Of a stretch of 64,000 bases of DNA, positions 55,298 to 64,000 are shown in pieces. Origin of the DNA: Sciurus carolinensis (taxonomy: Eukaryota > Chordata > Mammalia > Rodentia > Sciuridae); contig NC_062232.1 in NCBI RefSeq assembly GCF_902686445.1, forward strand, positions 17,900,897-17,964,896, in the 5' to 3' direction. The first letter of the stretch is position 1, and the number at the start of each line of letters is the position of its first letter. Position numbers and translations under genes: made by a program. The notes under the pieces are model-generated. The model saw only the letters and a list, made by a program, of their open reading frames with translations. It did not search any database and was not told where the DNA came from.

Positions 55298-56306
55298 TTT
55301 TTTTTTCTTTTTTCTTTTTTTTATTTTTACAGACTGCATTTTGATTCATTGTACACAAATGGGGTACATCATTTCATTTCTATGGTTGTACACAATGTAG
55401 ATTCATACCATTTGTGTAATCATACATATACATAGGGTAATGATGTCTGTCTCATTCCACCATTTTTCATACCCCCACCCCCTCCTCCCTCTCATTTTCT
55501 TCTAGATAATCTAAAGTTCCTCCATTCTTCTCTCACTCCCACCCCCCCCACCTCCATTATATATCATCATCCACTTATCAGGGAAAACATTCGGGCTTTG
55601 GGTTTTTGGGATTAGCTTATTTCACTTAGCATGATATTCTCCAACTCCATCCATTTATCTGCAAATGCCATAATATTATTCTTCTTTATGACTGAATAAT
55701 ATTCCATTGTGTATATATACCACAGTTTCTTTATCCATTCATTTGTTGAAGGGCATCTAGGTTGGTTCCACAATCTAGCTGTCATGAATTGAGCTGCTAT
55801 AAACATTGATGTGGCTGCGTTATAGTAGTATGCTAATTTTAAGTCCTTTGGGTATAAACTGAGGAGTGGGATAACTGGGTCAAAATATGGGTTCATTCCA
55901 AATTTTCTGAGAATTCTCCACACTGCTTTCCAGAGTGGCTGCACCAATTTGCAACTCCACCAGCAATGTAAAAGTGTGCCTTTTTCCCACATTCACAACA
56001 ACATCTATTATTCTTTGTGTTCTTGATAATAGCCATTCTAATTGGAGTAAGATGAAATCTTAGAGTTATTTTAATTTGCATTTCTCTAATTACTAGAGAT
56101 ATTGAACACTTTTCCATATATTTATTAATTGCCTGTGTGTCTTCTTCTGTAAAGTGTCTGTCCAGTTCCTTAGCCCATTTATTGATTGGGTTATTTGTAT
56201 TTTTGGTGTAAAGTTTTGTAAGTTCTTTATAAATTTTGGAGATTAGTGCTCTATGTGAAATGCATGTGGAAAAGATTTTCTCCCACTCTGTGGGCTCTCT
56301 TTTCAT
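55298..56306 (-). mobile_element. 5'-truncated L1 inserted in MLT1
   Basis: Poly(A) read as T from 55298, a 3' UTR with pyrimidine tract (55475-55560), then ORF2 C-terminus open in two overlapping frames, 55612-55992 ([40 protein letters not shown]) and 55893-56306 ([14 protein letters not shown] through [18 protein letters not shown]). The frame change at about 55950 breaks it. Duplication GGAAGGGACC / GGAAGGACC (55288-55297, 56307-56315). Confidence 0.92.
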
Positions 56307-56805
56307 GGAAGGACCTATTTACAAGCTCACTCTGTGATTGTTGGCAGCATTCTGTTCCCTGAAGGATGTTGGTTAAGGCTGTTCTTAGTTCTCTCCCATG
56401 TGGTCTCTTGGTTCACCAAAACACACAAACTGAAAGGTCAATAGACAAAGTCTGCCAGCATGACAGAAATCGAAATCACTTGTAACCTAATCATCAAAGT
56501 GACATCCCATCACCTTTGCCATAATCTGTCAGAGGTAAGTCATTAGGTCTGCCTACTCTCAAGGGGTGGAGATTATAGGAGTGACTATAAGGAGGTGAAA
56601 GCAGTATGGAGATTCCTCAGAAAGCTTGGAATGGAACCACCATTTGACCCAGCTATCCCACTCCTTGGCCTATACCCAAAGGACTTAAAATCAGCATACT
56701 ACAGAGATGTGGTCACATAAATGTTCATAGCTGCTCAATTCACAATAGCCAGATTGTGGAACCAACCTATATGTCCTTCAATTGATGAATGGATAAAGAA
56801 ACTGT

Positions 56806-56807
<2 letters not shown>

Positions 56808-56860
<53 letters not shown>
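56808..56860. repeat. (TA)n-(CA)n microsatellite inside L1 ORF2
   Basis: TA run to about 56849 continuing into CA. It has grown from the short TATATATAC that other L1 copies carry at this place (for example near 60465-60480 in complement). In frame it encodes alternating Ile-Tyr, then His-Thr. Confidence 0.93.
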
Positions 56861-56861
<1 letters not shown>

Positions 56862-57033
56862 GACACAATGGAATATTACTCAGTCATAAAGAATGATAAA
56901 ATTATGGCATTTGCAGGCAAATGGATGAAATTGGAGAATATCATGCTAAGTGAGATAAGCCAATCTCAAAAAGCCAAAGGATGAATGACCTCGCTGATAA
57001 GTGGATGATGACACATAATGGGGGGTGGAAGGG

Positions 57034-57064
57034 GTTAGTGTTAGGGTTAGGGTTAGGGAGGGGG
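57034..57064 (+). repeat. Telomere-like (TTAGGG)3 in the L1 3' UTR
   Basis: Three perfect TTAGGG units at 57041-57058, preceded by GGGGTTAGTG and followed by A plus G(6). It lies in the purine/G-rich part of the L1 3' UTR. The reverse L1 near 60268-60310 has the corresponding block without perfect TTAGGG units. Confidence 0.92.
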
Positions 57065-57332
57065 GCAAGAATGCAGGAAGGAAGAACTGTATAGAGGGAA
57101 AAGAGGGGTGGGAAGGGTGGGGGGAAGGGAAAAAATAACAGAATGAATCAAACAGCATTACCCTATGTAAATTTATGATTACACAAATGGTATGCCTTTA
57201 CGCCATGTACAAACAGAGAAACAACATGTATCCCATTTGTTTACAATAAAAAAAAAAAGGAGGTGAGGATCACTGTGGGCCATCTTAGAAGAGTCTACTC
57301 CATTAAGGATATTTTAATTAAAACAATACTTA

Positions 57333-57480
57333 CCTAATTTATTCTTTTTCAAATTTTACTTTACTTTTTAATTTCAATTATTTATTATTTTCATATAGTG
57401 CTGCTGAGGATTGAACCCAATGCCTCACGCTTACTAGGCAAGTGCTCTGCCACTGAGTTACAGCCCCAAACACTAATTTA
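57333..57480 (-). mobile_element. Sciurid ID-type SINE
   Basis: T/A-rich tail region 57344-57390, then TATAGTGCTGCTGAGGATTG, AACCCAATGCCTCACGC, AGTGCTCTGCCACTGAGTTA, CAGCCCCAA. The flanks CTAATTTATT (57334- and 57473-) match. Confidence 0.82.
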
Positions 57481-59933
57481 TTATTATTTTAATTAAGAAA
57501 TATCAGTTTATTAACATTTTTCCTCTTTCTGTCTGCCCATTTACTTTATCATCTTTTTGCATAAGTGTAGGTAGCTGTATGGAACTCTCCTAATGTCTGA
57601 TAATTGGTTCTGGATCCTGTTCAGTAGGTGATAATTAACTTTCTGAACTTTGTACTTTTCTAAACTATTTGAATTATTCAAAATAAGCTATTGACAAAGA
57701 TCACTAATTTCTCTTTAAAAATAAAAATAAAAAGACAGAAAGAGATAAAGAAAGGAGAGTGAAGGACAGATAGAGACAAAGAATACTGGACAGAAATGCC
57801 AAGTCATTAATAATTTATTCTGGATGTGCAAATGTGGTTAATTTTCATTTTCAACCTGTATACCGTTCTTATTTTTTTTAGATTTTCAAAACTAGTCTTG
57901 TATGTTACTGAGGACACAGGAACTTTTGATCTCTTTTTCACCCAAAGGGCAATTGTGAAGAGTACAACCACTGTTAAGAGAGAGGTCATAAATTATTTTA
58001 TTATTTTTAGTTTACAAAAAATCTTCATAATGAAAAAAGACTAGACTGAGTCCATAGCACTGCTCTTTAAAAATACTCATGCAAAATTCCTGAGGGAGTC
58101 CATGGGTAAGTTTTATGGGCCAGGGATGTAAATAATTGACTGCTAACATGTGTCACTTCTCACTGATGAATGATATGTTTGCTGAATATGTTTCCCTTGG
58201 CAAGCAGGTGACCACCTGGGGTGAGAACCCTGTGAAGTGCCAAGGATATGAGAATATTGACTTAGAACTAGTCATGTGGACAGACTTCTATTTACATGTG
58301 AAATGCAGTGGATTTAAGTTTTGTTTTTAGAGTTACCCTTTGAGGTTTATACCTACAAAACTTGAAGATGTTCAGATGTAAGCCCTGTGTAAATTCTAAA
58401 TATTCCTCTTGTAAAAACTAAGTAAATGTCAGCTTGGAAGTTTCTGGTATTGTAACATTTTGTTTGAAGAAATGTTAAGCTTATCATAAAAGGAATTCTT
58501 GTGAGAAGAGAAAACCCAACTCTGTTCTACTTTTGGAAGGCCACTGAGAGCTGTGAGAGGGCTTTTGTCTTGAATAGATTTTAGAGCATAACAATCTTGA
58601 TAAAGAACCCCTTCTGCATATTTCCAGTTTAACACATTGCTTCACTGTACAAGAGTGAATCAGTTAAAAATAAAATGATGTTCATCACACAAATGGAAAA
58701 TTATTCTGTAAAATCCAAGCACTCAACTAAAAGGAACAGTGGATTCATGATAACAGATCAAAGGCTGTGGCATGGTAATGATTTTCTTGTAACCAATGAG
58801 TAAAATGGTTTGAAAATATGATATATGCCAGAAGAGGCTATCAAGGAGCTAGGGTGAATCTCAGAAATCATCACATGTGTCATTTAATCAGAATGTTGGG
58901 GCTGGAAGAGCCTCTAGCAAGATACTAGAAGACAAGAAGTTGCTTTCAGCTGCAAATAGAAAGAACTTGGACAAGCTGTCATCTGGGCATGGTCTTGTGG
59001 GAAATCTTGGGTTTCCATGTAATGAATGATGAGTTTCCAAGTAGGGAAATAGCTCCCATTTTCTATTTGGTGGTGGAAATTTGTTGTAGCAATCTAGATA
59101 TTTAGCAGTTTTAAGAAACTTGGTCTCTGCAATAATTGAATCAAAAAACCAGTGAAACAACACCCATCTGGATGACTCTGGGGAAGATTTCCTCCATGCT
59201 TTTGAGAACTTTAGAATAACTGATCTAGTAGGTATGTTAGATCAATGAATAGGCTTGCTGATCCTAGCTACTGGTCTGAAGATTTCTTCTTTCTAACAAG
59301 GTCACTTGTCCAACCATGAAGCCTCTCCTGTGTTACATAGTGTCATATGTGCTCTGTGGCCTCCTGACTCTAGAATATAACATGTGGAGCATGACAGGGA
59401 GGGAGAGGAGTGCCATGGCAAACATTGGGATAATGTTGAGTTTGGGAGGATTGCACATGTTTTACCACTCCTCTGCTTATTGATCTCCCAATGGATGCCA
59501 TGTTTTACATACACCATGTTTCACTACGTGTGTGTCCTGATCTCTTCACACTATGATCAGAAACATAATATATTCTGGAGGTTCATTATACAGATATCAT
59601 TATTCATACTACAAAGCAAATGGTGCTTAAAAAACTGTACGGTGATGTTCCATGTTCCTATTCAACACAGATTGCTCATATTTACTCTCAGACTGATGTT
59701 TTCATCTGATGTGTAATACAGGTATAGCTGATTAATGGTAACCATGAGTAGGTGTAGAACTGGAATCTTTACGAGCTTTATTTCTTTTGTCAGCACATCC
59801 TCAGGCTACTTGCTCACGAATATGATCAACTAGGTTTTCCAAAATCTAGTCAAAGGAACTGTCCTCAAATTTCATAATCCTATATTTTAAATCTTTCTGA
59901 TTTGTCCCAATATCAAGTAAGATTCTTTGTTAT
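57481..59933. other. Unique sequence, about 2.4 kb
   Basis: No transposon recognised. Purine-rich patch at 57721-57780. Short frames on both strands (for example 59384-59716, 110 codons forward) lack domains, and the reverse frame 59302-59517 overlaps it. Confidence 0.4.
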
Positions 59934-60070
59934 TAATAATTATATATATATATATATATATTTTTTTTTTTTGCAGTGCTGGGGATCGAACACAGAGCCT
60001 TGTGCTTGCAAGGTAAGCACTCTACCAACTGAGCTATCTCCCCAGCCCTAATAATTATATATATATATAT
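59934..60070 (-). mobile_element. ID SINE inserted at an L1 3' boundary
   Basis: T(12) tail at 59961-59972, CAGTGCTGGGGATCGAACAC, ACTCTACCAACTGAGCTATC, TCCCCAGCCC. Duplication TAATAATTATATATATATAT begins at 59934 and again at 60049, at least 20 bp. The downstream copy runs straight into the T-run (60071-) of the large L1. Confidence 0.92.
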
Positions 60071-63000
60071 TTTTTTTTTTATTGTAAACAAATGGGATAC
60101 ATGTTGTTTCTCTGTCTGTACATGGCGTAAAGGCATACCATTTGTGTGATCATAAATTTACATAGGGCAATGTTGTTTGATTCATTCTGACATTTTTTCC
60201 CTTCCCCCCCACCCCTTCCACCCCTCCCCTCCATCTATACAGTCCTTCCTTCCTCCATTCTTGCCCCCTCCCTAAACCCAACTCCAACCCCAACACTAAC
60301 ACTTCCCACCCCCCATTATGTGTCATAATCCACTTATTAGCGATATCATTCTTCCTTTGGTTTTTTGAGATTGGCTTATCTCACTTAGCATGATATTCTC
60401 CAGTTTCATCCATTTGCCTGCAAATGCCATCATTTTATCATTCTTTATGGCAGAGTAATATTCCATTGTATATATATACCACAGTTTCTTTATCCATTCA
60501 TCAATTGAAGGACATCTAGGTTGGTTCCACAATCTGGCTATTGTGAACTGAGCAGCTATGAACATTGATGTGCCTGTATCTCTGTAATATGCTGATTTTA
60601 AATCCTTTGGGTATAGGCCAAGGAGTGGGATAGCTGGGTCAAATGGTGGTTCCATTCCAAGTTTTCTAAGGAGTCTCCACACTGCTTTCCAGAGTGGCTG
60701 CACTAATTTGCAGCCCCACCAGCAATGTATGAGTGTACCTTTCTCCCCACATCCTCGCCAACACCTGTTGTTGCTTGTATTCTTGATAATCGCCATTCTA
60801 ATTGGGGTGAGATGGAATCTTAGGGTGGTTTTGATTTGCATTTCTCTTATTACTAGAGATGTTGAACATTTTTCCATATGTTTGTTGATTGCTTGTAGAT
60901 CTTCTTCTGTGAAGTGTCTATTCATTTCCTTAGCCCATTTGTCGATTGGATTATTTGCATTCTTGGTGTAGAGTTTTTTGAGTTCTTTATAGATTCTGGA
61001 GATTAGCGCTCTATCTGAAGTATGATTGGCAAAGATTTTCTCCCACTCTGTAGGCTCTTTCTTCGCATTGCTGATAGTTTCCTTTGCTGAGAGAAAGCTT
61101 TTAGTTTGAATCTATCCCAGTTATTAATTCTTGCTTTTATTTCTTGTACTATGGGGTTCCTGTTGAGGAAGTCTGGTCTTAGCCGACATGTTGAAGCTCT
61201 GGACCTACTTTTTCTTCTATAAGATGCAAGGTCTCTGGTCTGATTCCGAGATCCTTAATCCATTTTGAGTTTAGTTTCGTGCATGATGAGAGATATGGGT
61301 TTAGTTTCATTCTGTTGCATATGGATTTCCAATTTTCCGAGCACCATTTGTTGAAGAGGCTATCTTTTCTCCATTGCATATTTTTGGCCCCTTTGTCTAG
61401 TATGAGAAAATTGTATTTATTTGGGTTTGTGTCCGTGTCCTCTATTCTGTACCATTGATCCACCTTTCTATTTTGGTACCAATACCATGCCGTTTTTGTT
61501 ACTATTGCTTTGTAGTAGAGTTGAAGATCTGGTATTGTGATACCCCCTGCTTTGCTCTTTCTGCCAAGGATTGCTTTAGCTATTCTGGGTTTTTTATTCT
61601 TCCAGATGAATTTCATAATTGCTTGCTCTATTTCTGTAAGGTACATAATTGGGATTTTAATTGGAATCGCATTGAATCTGTATAGCACTTTTGGTAGTAT
61701 GGCCATTTTGACAATATTAATTCTTCCTATCCAAGAACATGGGAGATCTTTCCATCTTCTAAGGTTTTCTTGAATTTCTTTCTTTAGTGTTCTGTAGTTC
61801 TCATTGTAGAGGTCTTTCACCTCTTTTGTGAGATTGATTCCCAAGTATTTTATTTTTTTCGAAGCTATTGTGAATGGGGTAGTTTTCCTAATTTCTCTTT
61901 CTGAAGATTCATCACTTATGTATAAAAATGCCTTAGATTTATGTGCATTGATCTTATATCCCGCTACTTTACTGAATTCACTTATGAGATCTAACAGTTT
62001 TCTGGTGGAATTTCCTGGTTCCTCTAAGTATACAATCATATTATCAGCAAATAGGGATAGTTTGAGTTCTTCTTTTCCTATTCGTATCCCTTTAATTTCT
62101 TTGGTCTGTCTAATTGCTCTGGCTAGAGTTTCAAGGACGATATTGAATAGAAGTGGTGAAAGAGGGCATCCCTGCCTTGTTCCAGTTTTTAGAGGAATGC
62201 TTTCAGTTTTTCACCATTTAGAATGATATTAGCCATGGGCTTAGCGTAGATGGCCTTTACAATGTTAAGGAATGTTCCCACTATCCCTATTTTTTCTAGT
62301 GTTTTGAGCATGAAGGGATGCTGTATTTTATCAAATGCTTTTTCTGCATCTATCGAAATAATCATGTGATTCTTGACTTTAAGTCTATTGATATGGTGAA
62401 TGACATTTATTGATTTCCTGATGTTGAACCAACCTTGCATCCCTGGGATGAAACCCACTTGATCATGGTGCACTATCTTTTTAATATGTTTTTGTATGTG
62501 ATTTGCTAAAATTTTGTTGAGAATTTTTGCGTCGATGTTCATTAAGGATATTGGTCTGAAATTTTCTTTCCTCGATGTGTCTCTGTCTGGTTTAGGTATC
62601 AGGGTAATATTGGCTTCATAGAATGAGTTTGGGAGGGTTCCCTCCTCTTCTATTTTATGGAATACTTTGAGAAGTATTGGAATGAGCAATGAGCTCTTCT
62701 TTAAAAGTTTTGTAGAACTCGGCTGAGAACCCATCTGGTCCTGGACTTTTCTTTGTTGGTAGGCTTTTGATGACTTCTTCTATTTCATTACTTGAAATTG
62801 GTCTATTTAAATTGTGTATGTCCTCCTCGTTCAGTTTAGGCAATTCATATGTCTCTAGAAACCTGTTGATGTCTTCGAAATTTTCTATTTTGTTGGAGTA
62901 TAGATTTTCAAAATAGCTTCTAATTATGTTTTGTATTTCGGTCGTGTCTGTTGTGATATTTCCTTGTTCATTCTGAATTTTAGTGATTTGGGTTTTCTCT

Positions 63001-64000
63001 CATCTTCTCTTTGTTAGTGTGGCTAAAGGTTTATCAATTTTGTTTATTTTTTCGAAGAACCAACTATTTTATTTTGTCAATTTTTTGTATTGTTTCTTTT
63101 GTTTCAATTTCGTTGATTTCAGCTCTAAGTTTGACTATTTCCTGTCTTCTACTACTTTTGGTGTTGGTCTGTTCTTTTTCTAGGGCTTTGAGCTGTAGTG
63201 TTAGGTTGTTTATTTTTTGAGTTTTACTTCTTTTATTAAATGCGCTCCATGAAATAAATCTTCCTCTAAGTACTGCTTTCATAGTGTCCCAGAGATTTTG
63301 ATATGATGTTTCTTTGTTCTCGTTTACCTCTAAGAATTTTTTAATTTCCTTCCTAATATCTTTTGTTATCCATTCATCATATAATAGCATATTGTTTAAT
63401 CTCCAGGTGTTGGAGTAGTTTCTGTTTTTTACTCTTTCATTTATTTCTAACTTCAATCCATTATGATCTGATAGAATACAAGGTAGTGTCTCTATCTTCT
63501 TGTATTTGCTGACATTAGCTTTGTGGCATAATATATGGTCTATTTTAAAGAAGGATCCATGTGCTGCTGAGAAGAAAGTGTATTCACTCTTTGTTGGATG
63601 GTATATTCTATAAATGTCTGTTAAGTCTAAATTATTGATTGTGTTATTGAGATCTATGGTTTCTTTGTTCAATTTTTGTTTGGAAGATCTGTCCAGTGGT
63701 GAGAGAGGCGTGTTAAAATCACCTAGTATTATTGTGTTATGGTCTATTTGGTTTCTAAAATTGAGAAGGATTTGTTTGACATACATGGATGAGCCACTGT
63801 TTGGGGCATAGATGTTTATGATTGTTATGTCTTGCTGATTTATGCTTCCCTTAAGCAGTATGAAATGTCCTTCTTTATCCCTTCTGACTAACTTTGGCTT
63901 GAAGTCCACATTATCTGAAATGAGGATGGATACTCCAGCTTTTTTGCTGAGTCCATGTGCATGGTATGTCTTTCCCCATCCTTTCACCTTTAGTCTATGG
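60071..64000 (-). mobile_element. Large L1, 3' UTR and most of ORF2, leaves window
   Basis: Poly(A) read as T at 60071-60080. The 3' UTR at about 60081-60322 carries a pyrimidine tract (60190-60320), a polypurine tract on the element strand. ORF2 from there continues to the window end. This is the longest and best preserved L1 here, and its 5' part lies beyond 64000. The 3' target duplication, if any, would be the TA-rich sequence shared with the ID insertion. Confidence 0.96.
60323..64000 (-). pseudogene. LINE-1 ORF2 (endonuclease/reverse transcriptase), broken
   Basis: L1 ORF2p nicks target DNA and reverse transcribes L1 RNA at the nick. Read from the window end, the 307-codon frame 63064-63987 is the endonuclease domain with GDFN (residues 89-92) and the catalytic SDHN (173-176). 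The next pieces, 62655-62843 ([15 protein letters not shown]) and 62189-62734 ([29 protein letters not shown]), are the N-terminal reverse transcriptase domain. 61179-62039 continues it, and 60323-60925 is the C-terminal end ([20 protein letters not shown], a Cys-His segment). Frame changes lie near 63075, 62690, 62195, 61185 and 61100. The reverse transcriptase signature just upstream of 62039 reads FADN where FADD is expected. It cannot make an active protein. Confidence 0.95.

Larger units (their letters stand above)
56599..57256 (+). mobile_element. 5'-truncated L1 in the same MLT1, opposite orientation
   Basis: Starts within the ORF2 C-terminal region (GGAATGGAACCACCATTTGACCC). The frame 56721-56984 encodes [20 protein letters not shown]...[22 protein letters not shown]-rich 3' UTR and A(11) tail follow at 57246-57256. 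Perfect 10-bp duplication AAGGAGGTGA (56589-56598, 57257-57266). Confidence 0.93.
55088..57302 (-). mobile_element. MLT1 LTR split by two L1 insertions
   Basis: LTR pieces at 55088-55297, 56307-56598 and 57267-57302. The first has TGTATTAGCTATCTATTC, GTGGCTTAACATAATACACA, CACAGTTTCTGGGGGCCAGG. The second has CCATGTGGTCTCTTGGTTCA, GTCATTAGGTCTGCCTACTC, GGGGTGGAGATTATAGGAG. The third has CACTGTGGGCCATCTTAGAA and CTACTCCA. The three join into one reverse-strand LTR once both L1s are ignored. Confidence 0.78.

Noticed and set aside
57041..57058. TTAGGG units as a chromosome end or fusion point
   Set aside because: Only three units, embedded in an L1 3' UTR that continues normally on both sides.
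63064..63987. 307-codon reverse frame as an intact host nuclease gene
   Set aside because: It is the endonuclease domain of L1 ORF2 with GDFN and SDHN motifs, and the downstream ORF2 is frameshifted.

Overview
The window is nuclear DNA of a mammal, almost certainly a squirrel (family Sciuridae). The main evidence is the SINEs. There are many tRNA-derived ID-type copies of the form GGGCTGGGG(A/C)TRTAGCTCAG...CCCAGCACC. Several carry a further 3' body (AAAGGTATTGTGTCC...) before the A-rich tail. There are also B1-ID dimers of the kind called MEN in squirrels. The dimer family is known from Sciuridae; calling this window sciurid is my inference from reading it. The species (ground squirrel, marmot, tree squirrel) cannot be told from here.

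I find no convincing host protein-coding exon, rRNA, tRNA or other functional RNA gene, and no CpG-rich promoter-like stretch. The sequence is AT-rich and looks like an intergenic desert or the inside of a very large intron. Nearly everything I can name is a transposable element. There are about 13 L1 pieces of very different ages and about a dozen MaLR-type LTRs, mostly MLT1-like. One LTR family that resembles rodent MT elements occurs three times. Ancient MIR and L2 remnants, hAT-Charlie mini-transposons (MER5A, MER20 and relatives), one probable palindromic DNA transposon, about 21 SINE insertions and several dinucleotide microsatellites complete the inventory.

Layout: 1-9 kb holds an old L1 fragment, MIR/L2 remnants, MER5A, one MEN and two ID SINEs. 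9-16 kb holds two copies of the MT-like LTR (one splitting an L2), an MLT1 and a cluster of three hAT mini-elements. 16-27 kb holds ID SINEs, a DNA transposon and two old L1 3' ends; near 26.4 kb two SINEs landed in succession at the same target. 27-34 kb is the poorest in repeats. 34-36 kb holds an L1 with a textbook 5' inversion. 38-42 kb holds a three-level nest (ID in MEN in MLT1), another MLT1 and the third MT-like LTR. 48-53 kb is an old L1 split by younger L1 and ID insertions. 54-57 kb is an MLT1 cut by two L1s in opposite orientation. 60-64 kb is the 3' part of a long reverse-strand L1 whose ORF2 is broken by several frameshifts and has an altered reverse transcriptase active site; it runs off the window end.

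I do not see an undescribed biological system. The notable content is the insertion archaeology: perfect target-site duplications, nested insertions, twin priming and a telomere-like repeat grown inside an L1 3' UTR. Family names were assigned by recognising consensus-like stretches by eye, so subfamily names and exact ends are approximate.
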